Shown here: positions 23,723 through 36,899 of the stretch, piece after piece | Numbering within the stretch: the stretch's first letter is position 1 | Layout: each line of letters opens with the position of its first letter | DNA from: Penaeus vannamei | Lineage: Eukaryota; Arthropoda; Malacostraca; Decapoda; Penaeidae | Reading direction: 5' to 3' | DNA length: 64,000 bases | Assembly (NCBI RefSeq): GCF_042767895.1 | Contig: NC_091564.1 | Coordinates: 24,231,776 to 24,295,775 of the forward strand | Notes under the pieces: generated by a model | What the model saw: the letters and a program-made list of their open reading frames with translations, nothing else | Told to the model about the DNA's origin: nothing | Database searches by the model: none | Translations under genes and position numbers: made by a program

Positions 23723-26700
23723 CTCTCAAAAGGCGGTAATACGCAAGATTTTGCTGTTTTTTCGACTTTTGGGACTTTATTACTTTTCGCCTTTATTTCA
23801 TTATAAATGGACTGGATAATAATTATTATCCTAATTATTATCATTACTTTCATTATTCTTATGATTATTATCATTATAGTCATTATCATCATGATTATCA
23901 TCATTATTGCAGTTATGATGATTATTATCCAATTATTATAGCTATTTTCATCATCATAACTATTTTTTATAATGATAATAGCAATAATGAAAACTATAGA
24001 AATAATAATGACAATAGTAATAATTATAATGACAATGATAATGATGTTATTATTATTTCTATTGTCATTATTAGTCTGAAAATTATTGGAATAGAGTTGA
24101 TTATTGCTATTATTGAAGTAATTATCAAAATTATCATTATAATTATGATTTTATCATTATTATCATTATTATTGTCATTATCATTGTTATTATCATCATA
24201 ATTATTATCATTATTGCATATAATGAATGAATTATCATGAAAATTATCACAATTACCTGAATTAATGTTAAAATCCTCATAATTACCAATAAAAAAGCGA
24301 AAAGTTTTTTTTTCGACTTTTGGGATTTTTTTTACTTTTGGCCATTATTTCATTATAAATGGACTGGATAAGAATTATTATCCTCATTATTATCATTACT
24401 GTCATTATTCTTATGATTCTTATCATTATAGTCATTATCATCATGATTATCATCATTATCATCATCATTATTGCAGTTATAATTATTATTATGCTAATTA
24501 TTATAGCTATTTTCATCATTATAACTATTTTTATAATGATAATAGCAATATTGATAATTTTAGAAATAATAATGACAATAGTAATAATTATAATGACAAT
24601 AATAATGATGTTATTATTATTTCTATTGTCATTATTAGTCTGAAAATTATAGGAATAGAGTTGATTATTGCTATTATTGCAGTAATTATCAAAATTATCA
24701 TTATAATTATGATTTTACCATTATTATCATTATTATTGTCATTGTCATTGTCATTATCATCATAAATTCATAATTATCATCATTATTCCATATAATGAAG
24801 GAATTATCATGAAAATCATCACAATTACCTGAATTAATGTTAAAATACTCATAATTACCGATAAAAAAGCGAAAAGGTTTTATCGACTTTTGGGATTTTA
24901 TTACTGTTGGCCTTTATTTCATTATAAGTTGACTGTATAATAATCATCATTATCATTACTGTCATTATTCTTATGATTATTATCAATATAGTCATTATCA
25001 TCATGATTATCATTATTATTATCATCATTATTGCAGTTATAATGATTATTGTGCTAATCATTATAGCTATTTTAATTATCATAACTATTTTTATAATGAT
25101 AGTAATATTATTAATTTTAGAAATAATAATGACAATAGTAATAATCATAATGGCAATGATAATGATGTTATTACTACTTCTATTGCCATTATTAGTCTAA
25201 AAATTATTGGAATAGAGTTTATTATTGCTATTATTGCAGTAATTATCAAAATTATCATTATAATTATGATCTTATCATTATTATCATTTTTATTGTCATT
25301 ATCATTGTCATTATCATCATAATTATCATCATTATTGCATATAATGAAGGAATTATCATGAAGATAATCACAATTACCTGAATTAATGTTAAAATCCTCA
25401 TAATTACCAATTAAAAGTGAAAATGGTTTTTTTCGACGTTACTCTCAAAAGGCTGTAATACGCTCGATTTTGCCGTTTTTTCGACTTTTGGGATTTTATT
25501 ACTTTTGGCCTTTATTTCATTATAACTGGATAATAATTCGAATCATATTTATTATCATTATTGTCATTATTCTTATGATTATTATCATTATAGTCATTAT
25601 CATCATGGTTATCATCATTATTGCTGCTATAATGATTATTATGCTAATTATTATCGCCATTTTCATCATCATAACTATTTTTATAATGATAATAGCCATA
25701 AGGATAATTTTAGAAATAATAACGACAATGCTAATGATGTTATTATTTCTAATGTCATTATTCGTCTGAAAATTATTGGAATAGAGTTGATTATTGCTAC
25801 TATTGCATTCATTATCAAAATTATCGTTATAATTGTAATGCAGTAATGATAATTATGATGACAATAATAATGACAATAATAATAAAAATAATAAAATCAG
25901 AATAATAATGATGATTTTGATAATTACTGCAATAATAGCAGTAATCAACTCTATTCCAATCATTTCAGACTAATAATGACAATAGAAATAATAATATCAT
26001 TATTATTGTCATTATAATTATTACTATTGTCATTATTATTTCTAAAATTATCATTATTGCTATTATTATTATAAAAATAGTTATGATGATGAAAATAGCT
26101 ATAATAATTATTATAACTGCAATAATGATGATAATAATGATGATAATCATGATGATAATGACTATAATGATAATAATCATAATAATAATGACAGTAATGA
26201 TAATAATTATGATAATAATTATTATCCAGTCCATTTATAATGAAATAAAGGCTAAAAGTAATAAAATCCATAAAGTCGAAAAAACGGCAAAATCTAGCGT
26301 ATTACAGCCATTTTCAGAAAAACCTCGAAAAAAAACCTTTTCGCTTTTTTTGTTAATAATGAGGAATTTAACAATTCAGGTAATTGTCATGATTTTCATG
26401 ATAATTCCTTCATTTCTCCAATGATGATAATGACAATGATAATGAATATAATAACGATAATGATGATAAAATCATAATTCTAATGATAATTTTGATAATT
26501 ACTGCAATAATAGCAATAATCAACTCTATTCCAAAAAATTTCAGACTAATAATGACAATAGAAATAATAATATCATTATCATTGTCATTATAATTATCCC
26601 TATTGTCATTATTTCTAAAATTATCATTATTGCTATTATCATTATAAAAATGAAATGAAAATAGCTATAATAATTAGCATTATAATTATCATTATAATTG

Positions 26701-29700
26701 TGATTTCATCATTATTATCATTATTATTGTCATTATCATCAAAATTATCATCATCATTGCATATAATGAAGGGATTATCATGATAATTATCACAATTACC
26801 TAAATTAATGTTAAATTCCTTATAATTACCAATACGCTAGATTTTGCCGTTTTTTCGACTTTTGGGATTTTATTACTTTTGTCCCTTGATTTCATTATAT
26901 ATTGACTCGATAATGATTATTATCATCATTATTATCATCATTATTGCAGTTCTAATGAATATAATGCTAATTATTATAGCTATTATCATCATCATAACTA
27001 TTTTTATAATATTGTCATTATTAGTCAAAATTATTGGAATAAAGTTGATTATTCCTATTATTGCAGTAATTAACAAAATTATCATTATCATCACTATTAT
27101 CTTTACTGTCATTATTCTTATAATTATGATCATTATAGTCATTATAATCATGATTATCATCAATATTATCATTATTATTCCAGTTATAATGATTATTATG
27201 CTAATTATTATAGCTATTTTCATCATCATAATAATTTTTATAATAATAATAGCAATAATGATAATTTTAGAAATGATAATGACAATAGTAATAATTATAA
27301 TGGCAATGATAATGATGTTATAAACATTTCTAATGTCATTATTAGTCTGAAAATTATTGGAATAGAGTTGATTATTGTTATTTTTGTAGTAATTATCAAA
27401 ATTATCTTTATAATTATGATTTTATCATTATTATCATTATTATTGTCATTATCTTTGTCATTATCATTATCATCATTTTTGCATATAATGAAGGAATTAT
27501 CATGAAAATCATTACAATTACCTGAATTAAAATCCTCATAATTACCAATAAAAAGCGAAAAGGGCTTTTTTCGACGTTTCTCTCACAAGGCTGTAATACT
27601 CTAGATTTTGCCATTTATTTCGACTTGTGGGATTTTATTACATTTGCCCTTTATTTCATTATAAATGGACTGGATAATAAATATCATCATTATTATCATT
27701 ACTGTCATTATTCTTATGATTATAATCATTATAGTCATTATCAACATGATTATCATTATCATCATTATTGAAGTTATAATGATTTTATAATGATAATAGC
27801 AATAATGATAATTTTGGAAATAATGACAATAGTAATAATTATAATGACAATGATAATGATGTTATTATTATTTCTATTGTCATTATTTGAAAATTATTGG
27901 AATAGACTCGATTATTGCAATCATTGTAGTAATTATCAAAATTATCATTATAATTATGATTTTATCCTTATTATCATTATTATTTTCATTATCATTGTCA
28001 TTATCATCATAATTATCATCATTATTGCATATAATGAAGGAATTATCATGAAAATCATCACAATTACCTGAATTAATGTTAAAATCCTCATAATTACCAA
28101 TAAAAAGTGAAAACGATTTTTTTTCGAAGTTACTTTCAAAAGGCTGTAATACGCTAGAATTTGTCATTTTTTCGACTTTTCGGATTTATTTACTTTTGGT
28201 CTTTACTTCATTATAAATTGACTGGATAATAATTATTATCATCATTATCATTACTGTCATTATTCTTATGTTTATCATTATAGTCATTATCATCATGATA
28301 ATCATTATTATCAACATTATTGCAGTTATTATGATTTTATAATGATAATAGCAATAATAATAATTTTAGAAGTAATAATGACAGTAATAATTATAATGAC
28401 AAAGATAATGATATTATTATTTCTATTGTCATTATTTGTCTGAAAATTATTGGAATAGAGTTGATTATTGCTATTATTGCTGTAATTATCAAAATTAACA
28501 TTATAATTATGAATTTGTCATTGTTATCATTATTATTGTCATCATCATTGTCATTATCATCATAATTATCATCATTATTGCATATAATGAAGGAATTATC
28601 ATGAAAATCATCACAATTCCCTGAATTAATGTTAAAATCCTCATAATTACCAATAAAAGCGAAAAGGGTTTTTTTCGACGTTTCTCTCAAAAGCCTGTAA
28701 TACGCTAGATTTTGTCGTTTTTTCCACTTCTGAGATTTTATTACTTTAGGCCTTTGTTTCATTATAAATGGACTGGATAATAATTATTATCATCATTATC
28801 ATTACTACCATTATTCTTATGATTATTATCATTTATGTCATTATTACTATGATTATCATCATGATTTTCATCATTATTATCATTATTGCAGTTATAATGA
28901 TTATTATGCTAATTATTATAGCTATTTTCATCATAACTAATATAAGAATAACATCATTATCATTGTCATTTATGTTTCTAAAATTATCATTATTTCTATT
29001 ATCAATATGAAAACAGTTATGATGATTTAAATAGCTATAAGAATTAACAAAATAATCATTATAATTAAAATAATGATGATAATAATGATAATCATGTTGA
29101 TAATGACTATAATAATAATCATAGGAATAACGACAGTAATGATAATAATTATTATCCAGTCCATTTATAATGAAATAAAGTCCCAAAGTAATAAAATCCC
29201 AAAAGTCGAAAAACGGCAAAATCTAGCGTATTACAACCTTTTGAGAGAAACGTCGAAAAAAAACCTTTTCGCTTTTTATTGGTAATTATGAGGATTTTAA
29301 CATTAATTCAGGTAATTGCGGTGATTTTCATGATAATTCCTTCATTATATACTATAATGATAATAATCTAGTTGATAATGACAATGATAAAGACAATAAT
29401 AATGATTAAATCATAATTATAAGGATAATTTTCATAATTACTGCAATAATAGCAATAATGAACTCTATTCCAATAATTTTCAGACTAATAATGACAATAT
29501 AAATAATAACATCATTATCATTGTCATTATAATTATTACTATTGTCATTATTATTTCTAAAATTATCATTATTGCTATCATCATTATAAAAATAGTTATA
29601 ATGATGAAAATAGCTATAATAATTAGCATAATAATCATTATAACTGCAATAATGATAATCATGATGATACTCATGAGAATGACTAAAATGACAATAATCA

Positions 29701-32464
29701 TAAGAATAATGACAGTGATGATAGTAATGATGATAATAATTATTATCCAGTCCATTTATAATTAAATAAAGGCCAAAAGTAATAAAATCCCAAAAGTCGA
29801 AAAACGACAAAATCTAGGGTATTACAACCTTTTGAGAGAAACGTCTAAAAAAAACTTTTAGCTTTTTATTGGTAATTATGAGGATTTTAACATTAATTCA
29901 GGTAATTGTGATGGTTTTCATGACAATTCCTTCATTATATGCAATAATGATGATAATTATGATGATAAGGACAATGATAATAACAATAATAATTATAATA
30001 ATGATAAAATCATAATTATAATGATAATTTTGATAATTACTGCAACAATAGCAATAATAAATTCTATTCCAATAATTTTATGACAATAGAAATAATAATA
30101 ACATCATTATCATTGTCATTATAATTAATACTATTATCATTATTATTTCTAAAATTATCATTATTGCCATTATCATTATAAATATAGTTATGATGATGAA
30201 AATAGCTATAATAATTAGCATAATAATCATTATGACTGCAATAATGATAATAATGATGATAATCATGATGGTAATAACAATAATGATAATAATCATAAGA
30301 ATAATGACAGTAATGATAATAATGATAATAATTATTATCCAGTCCATTTATACTGAAATAAAGGCCAAAAGTAATCAAATCCCAAAAGTCGAAAAAACGG
30401 CAAAATCTAGCGTATTACGGCAAAATCTAGCCTTTTGAGACAAACGTCGAAAAAAAAAAACCTTTTCGCTCTTTGTTGGTAATTATGAGTATTTTAACTT
30501 TAATTCAGGAAATTGTGAGGATTTTTATGATAATTCCTTCATTATATGCAATAATGATGATAATTATGATGATAATGACAATGGCAATGACATGAATAAT
30601 GATAATAATGATAAAATCATAATTATAAGGATAATTTTGGTAATTTCTTAAATAATAGCAATAATTGTCACACAAATAATGACAATAGAAATAATAATAT
30701 CATTATGATTTTGATAATTACTGCAATAATAGCAAATATCAACTCTATTCCAATAATTTTCAGACCAATAATAATAATAACATCATTATCATTATCATTA
30801 TAATTATTACTATTGTCATTATTATTTCCAAAATTATCATTATTCCTATCATCATTATAAAAATAGTTATGGTGATGAAAATAGTTATAATAATTAGCAT
30901 AATGATCAATAACTGCAATAATGATGATAATAATGATAATCATGATGATAATGACTATGATGATAATAATCATAAGAATAATGACAGTAATAATAATAAT
31001 GATGATAATTATTATCCAGGTTATTTTTAATGAAATAAAGGCCAAATGTAATAAAATCCCAGACGTCGAAAAAACGGAAAAATCTAGCGAATTACAGCCT
31101 TTTGAGAAAAAACGTCGAAAAAAACCCTTTTCGCTTTTTATTGGTAATTATGAGGATTTTAACATTAATTCAGGTAATTGTGATGAATTTCATGATAATT
31201 CCTTCATTATTTGCAATAATGATGATCATTATGATGATAATGACAATGATAATGACAATAATGATGATAATGATAAAACCATAATTATAATGATAATTTT
31301 CATAATTACAGCAATAATAGCAATGATGAACTCTATCCCAATAATTCTCAGACTAATAATGACAATAGAAATAATATCATTATCATTGTCATTATTATTT
31401 CTAAAATTATCATTATTGCTATTATCATTATAAAAATAGTTATGATGATGAAAATAGCTATAATGATTAGCATAATAATTATTATAACTGCAATAATGAT
31501 GATAATAATGATGATAACCATGATGATAATGACTATAATGAATATAATAATCATAAGAATAATGACAGTAATAATAATGATAATAATTATTATCCAGTCC
31601 ATTTATAATGAAATAAAGGCCAAAAGTAATAAAATCCCAAAAGTCGAAAAAACGGCAAAATCTAGCGTATTACAGCCTTTTCAGAGAATCGTCGAAAAAA
31701 AGCTTCGCTTTTTATTGGTAATTATGAGGATTTTAACATTAATTCAGGTAATTGTGATGATTTTCATGATAATTCCTTCATTATATGCAAAAATAATAAT
31801 TATGATAAGGACAATGATTATGACAATAATAATGACATTCTTAATGCTGATAATGATAAAATGATAATTATAATGATAATTTTCATAATTACTAATAACA
31901 TCATTATCATTGTCATTATAATTATTATTATTGTCGTTATTATTTTTAAAATTATCATTATTGTTATTATCATTATAAAAATAGTTATGATGTTGAAAAT
32001 AGCTATAATAATTAGTATAATAATCATTATAACTGTAGTAATGATGATGATAATCATGATGATAATGACTATAATGACAATAATCATAATAATGACAGTA
32101 ATGATAATGATGATAATAATTATCCAGTCCATTTATAATGAAATAAAGGCCATTAGTAATAAAATCCCAGAAGTCGAAAAAAAACAGCAAAATCTAGCGT
32201 ATTACATCCTTTTCAGAGAAACGTCGAAAAAAACCCTTTTCGCTTTTTATTGGTAATTATGAGGATTTTAACATTAATTCAGGTAATTGTGATGATTTTC
32301 ATGATAATTCCTTCATTATATGCAATAATGATGATAATTATGATGATAATGACAATGTTAATGACAATAATAATGATAATAATGATAAAAACATAATTAT
32401 AAGGATAATTTTGATAATTACTGCAATAATAGCAATAATCAACTCTATTCCAATAATTTTCAGA
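23723..32464. repeat. Satellite block 4, four orientation domains
   Basis: About 15 monomers. Forward to about 25835 (ATAAATGGACTGGATAA-type landmarks near 23805, 24355, 24925, 25530), reverse to about 26680 (26230), forward to about 28940 (26895, 27660, 28210, 28765), then reverse to the end (29155, 29748, 30338, 31015, 31595, 32125). Switch points lie inside the simple part of the monomer. Long open frames of Ile/Met or Asn/Asp are periodicity artefacts. Monomers near 31015 and 31595 are reverse copies of variants seen forward near 49145 and 49738. No gene is seen. Confidence 0.85.
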
Positions 32465-33110
32465 TGGTTAGCCGAGGGACAGCCACGGTCGAGAGGCCGT
32501 GGCTCCGAGCATACCGCAGATGGCGCCAAAAACCTGCTAACTTCTCCCCCCCCCCCCCCCAATAGTTAGCCGAGAGGCTCCGTGTTCGCCATAGCGATGC
32601 TCCACGCCCCGTGGGAAAATGTGGTGAGGCGAGCCGCGCTCAAGGTCGCGGGGTATTCCCCGCGCCACGAGTCGCGGCCTTGCCTCGCCGCACGATCTCG
32701 CGAGGTGCGGCCGCGCGGTGAACACTCGAGTCTACCGATGGCGCTGGGCCCTTCGAACCTTTTCCTCTTTCAACAAACCCACTCCAATCATTACCTCAAG
32801 TTTACCCCGCAGGTTGGGTGAAGCCCCGGCTCCTTCTAAAATTCTATTCCTCCTCCTTATCCTTCTCCTATCCCCACTCTTCCTTCCCCGTCTTCTTTAC
32901 ACACTTTATAGCTTATAGTGAGTTCAGCACTCACTCCAGCCGAGCAAGACACAGCAAGCAGCAACTAGGCCTTCCCAGGCCTTAGCCGACGGCTCTCCCC
33001 GGCGATCTTCAGCACACCAGCCATACCTGTGGGCACTCACACCCTCACACAAAAGCTCCTTAAAGAGATGATAAACGCAAACCTATGGCGGATACCAATC
33101 CATTGCCATA
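32465..33110 (+). repeat. GC-rich cassette, type A (complete copy)
   Basis: A complete 646-bp cassette inside a reverse-orientation monomer. Left junction TTTTCAGA then TGGTTAGCCGAGGGAC; right junction CCATTGCCATA then AGAGAAACGTCG. Internal landmarks are an AGCCACGG/CCGTGGCT hairpin, AGATGGCGCC (32518), a C-run near 32550, GTTAGCCGAGAGG, a CGCGGGG-TATT-CCCCGCG hairpin, GATGGCGC (32738), ATTACCTCAAGTTTACCCCG, GGCCTTCCCAGGCC and CACAAAAGCTCCTTAAAGAG. Short GC-rich frames occur in all copies but are not conserved as protein. Homology with the 3' part of LINE-1 suggests a truncated LINE end. Confidence 0.8.
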
Positions 33111-35710
33111 AGAGAAACGTCGAAAAAAAACTTTTCTGACAATAATAATAATATCATAATAATAATGATAATTTTGATAATTAGTGCAATAATAGCAATA
33201 ATCAACTCTATTCCAATAATTTTTCGACTAATAATGACAATAGAAATAATAATAACATCATTGCCATTATAATTATTACTATTGTCATTATTATTCCTAA
33301 AATTATTATTATTGCTATTATCATTATAAAAATAGTTATGATGATGAAAATAGCTATGATAATGAGTATAATAATAATTATAATTGCAATAATGATGATG
33401 ATAATGATGATAATCATGATGATATTGACTATAATGATAATAATCATAAGAATAATGACTATAATGATAATAATCATAAGAATAATGACTATAATGATAA
33501 TAATCATAAGAATAATGACTATAATGATAATAATCATAAGAATAATGACTATAATGATAATAATCATAAGAATAATGACAGTAATGATAAAAATTATTAT
33601 CCAGTCCATTTATAATGAAATAAAGGCCAAATGTATTAAAATCCCAGAAGTCGAAAAAATAGCAAAATATAGCGTATTACAGTCTTTTGAGAGAAACGTT
33701 TTTTGGGTAATTATGACGATTTTAACATTAATTCAGGTAATTGTGATGATTTTCATGATAATTCCGTCATTTTATGCAATAATGAGGATAATTGTGATGA
33801 TAATGACAATGATAATGACAATACTAATGATGATAATGATAAAATCATAATTATAAGGATAATTTTGATAATTACTGCAATAATAGCAATAATCAACTCT
33901 ATTCCAATAATTTTCAGACCAATAATGACAATAGAAATAATAATAACATCATTATCATTATCATTATAATTATTACTATTGTCATTATTATTTCCAAAAT
34001 TATCATTATTCCTATCATCATTATATAAATAGTTATGATGATGAAAAAAGCTATAATAATTAGCATAATAATCATTATAACTGCAATAATGATGATAATT
34101 ATGATGATCATGATAATAATGACTATAATGATAATAATCATAAGAATAATGACAGTAATGATAATAATGATGATGATTATTATCCAGGCCATATATAATG
34201 AAATAAAGGCCAAAAGTAATAAAATCCCAAACTTCGAAAAAACGGCAAAATCTAGGGAATTACAGCCTTTTGAGAATAAACATCGTAAAAAACCTTTTCG
34301 CTTTTTATTAGTAATTATGAGGATTTTAACATTAATTCAGGTAATTGTGATGATTTTCATGATAATTCCTTCATTATTTGCAATAATGATAATTATGATG
34401 ATAATGACAATGATAATTACAATAATAATGATAATAATAAAATCATAATTATAATGATAATTTTGATAATTTCAGCAATAATAGCAATAATCAACTCTAT
34501 CCCAATAATTTTCAGACTAATAATGACAATAGAAATAATATCATTATCATTGTCATTATTATTTCTAAATGCTATTATCATTATAAAAATAGTTATGATG
34601 AAAATAGATATAATGATTAGCATAATAATTATCATAACTGCAATAATGATGATAATGATAATCATGATGATAATGACTATAATGAATATAATAATCATAA
34701 GAATAATGACAGTAATGATAATAATGATGATAATAATTATTATCCAGTCCATTTATAATGAAATAAAGGCCAAAAGTAATAAAATCCCAAAAGTCGAAAA
34801 AAACGGCAAAATCTAGCGTATTACAACCTTTTCAGAGAATCGTCGAAAAATACCCATTTAACTTTTTATTGGTAATTATGAGGATTTTAAGATTAATTCA
34901 GGTAATTGTGATGATTTTCATGATACTTCCTTCATTATATGCAAAAATGATAATTATGATAATACGGACAATGATAATGACAATAATAATGACATTCTTA
35001 ATGATGATAATGATAAAATGATAAATATAATGATAATTTTCATAATTACTTCAATAATAGCAATTATCAACTCTATTCCAATAATTTTCAGACTAATAAT
35101 GGAAATAGAAATAATAATATCATTATCATTGTCATTATAATTATTATTATTGTCGTTATTATTTCTAAAATTATCATTATTGCTCTTATCATTATAAAAA
35201 TAGTTATGATGTTGAATATAGCTATAATAATTAGTATAATAATCATTATAACTGTAGTAATGATGATGATGATAATCATGATAATGACTATAGTGACAAT
35301 AATCATAAGAATAATGACAGCAATGATAATGATAATAATCATTATCCAGTCCATTTATAATGAAATAAAGGCCAAAAGTAATAAAATCCCAAAAGTCGAA
35401 AAACGGCAAAATCTAGCGTATTACAGCCTTTTGAGAGAAACATGGAAAAAAACTTCGCTTTTTATTGGTAATTATGAGGATCTTAACATTAATTTTCATG
35501 ATAATCCTTTCATTATATGCAATAATGATGATAATTATGATGATAAAGACAATAATAATGATAATGATAAAATCATAATTATAATGATAATTTTGATAAT
35601 TACTGCAATAATAGCAATTGTAATTATTATTATTATCATTGTTGTTATTATCATTATTAATGTTAAAATCCTTATAATTACCATTTAAAAGCGAAAACGG
35701 TTTTTTTTCG
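33111..35710. repeat. Satellite block 5 (reverse orientation)
   Basis: Four full monomers in reverse orientation (landmarks near 33600, 34180, 34743, 35347), including one with an internal 30-bp expansion. Near 35620 it switches to a short forward piece (ATTAATGTTAAAATCC...) that ends in a T-run and CG at the ORF1 fragment D junction. The monomers near 34180-35347 repeat the variant order of 31015-32125. No gene is seen. Confidence 0.85.
33427..33576. repeat. 30-bp minisatellite, five units, inside a monomer
   Basis: The unit GACTATAATGATAATAATCA/TAAGAATAAT repeats five times without a visible change. Other monomers carry this segment once. It looks like a local slippage or unequal-exchange expansion. 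Confidence 0.95.
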
Positions 35711-36899
35711 TCCTCCATCACAGAAGTTGCTGTCACGCACTGCTTCAAAGTGCATAACGGCTACAAAGTTGTTGCTAAGCAAGAACAGCTGACCCATTTC
35801 CTTTCGACTACTGGCCAGAGAAAACACGCTGATCATGGTTTAAAACCTCTCCCCTCCCCGGAAACGAAGGCTAAGTGCACGGTCGTGGCTAAAAAGATCG
35901 ACAAGACAATCCTGCCACGATCGTGCCAAGCCATCCAGGAGGAAGTCAGCACCATGAACGATGTCACTATGGTGGATGTTTACAAACCATCAGAGTCGCG
36001 AATCCTTAAGACTCGCTGCTTAGCCCCCGAGGAAGCACAGAAGCTTCTCTCCCGTGAGATCGTGCTTTTTAACACATCCGTCCCCACCTACAATGTAGAA
36101 GCCGAGTGCTTTGTTCAGGTCGATCAGTGCCTTAAATGCTACCGTTACAATCACCTGAGACACACCTGCACACACGAGCAGCGTTGCAACCGCTGTGGTG
36201 ACCCAAGTCACTTCTTTTCCACCTGCAGCAAGGACATCAAATACTGCAATTGTGGGGGTCAGCACGTCGCTGTCAGCGGGTATTGCCCTACACGCAAAGA
36301 AATAATCAAGACTAAAAGACAAACACTCAAACAAAACAAAAACATAACATACGCAACAGTCACCCAACCCTTACAAACAAGCACACCTACCACAAGACAA
36401 CCAAACACAATTCCCTCAGGAACCACTCTGCCGCCTGCACACTTCCCCCAAACAAACACCTTCACACCAAACAACAACCCTAAAATACAAGCAATACTAC
36501 ACGTAGCTTTAATAGCTGCTAAATACAACGCCAAGAAACTCGCAAACATAGTCCCTATCATGCTACAAAGAAACGGTTTCCCCAGCATTGTGATTCCTGA
36601 GGAAATCTTCGAAGACCAAAACCTGTTACATACCTTAATTTCACACACAAACAAACACTCACACCGAGGTCACAGAGGCGACCATGACATCCACACAGCC
36701 CTCTACCTCTCACTCACACGGACTCCCACAGCCACTACCACAACGAATACATAAAGAAACTGCACAAAAGAAAACTACACCAGATACTTCTGACAACAAA
36801 CGCAAACATACCTCACCACCAGACATGCACACCAAAAAAGACAAAAAGGACCCTGAGCTCTCGGCCCCCGAGGCTCGTCACGTTCACGATGATACCATC
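35711..36899 (+). pseudogene. LINE-1 ORF1 fragment D (gag-like, best-preserved zinc knuckles)
   Basis: The most complete middle part of LINE-1 ORF1 in the window. It starts at CTCCATCACAGAAG within codons of the N-terminal domain and is open to about 36620. It contains KAKCTVVAKKIDKT, VDVYKPSESRILKTRC and a cluster of knuckles: CLKCYRYNHLRHTC and CNRCGDPSHFFSTC (both C-x2-C-x4-H-x4-C), then CNCGGQHVAVSGYC. A Thr/Pro-rich linker and LIAAKYNAKKLANIVPIMLQ follow. An extra T near 36626 (NLLHTL instead of NLYIPE) shifts the frame; the C-terminal part continues in another frame from 36684 to HVHDDT. It breaks off at the same codon and satellite base as fragment A. The N-terminal ~30 codons and the acidic C-terminus are missing. 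ORF1 would bind LINE RNA; this fragment cannot act as a complete protein. Confidence 0.88.

Noticed and set aside
32338..32725. GC-rich frames with VARGIPRDLERGSPHHIFPRG, repeated in each cassette
   Set aside because: They recur because the cassette is repeated. Frames are broken differently between copies, and the region is palindrome-rich non-coding DNA homologous to a LINE 3' end.
12242..36754. ORF1 zinc-knuckle frames as host CCHC genes
   Set aside because: The same sequence occurs five times, joined to ORF2 in copy E and to satellite elsewhere, so it belongs to LINE-1.
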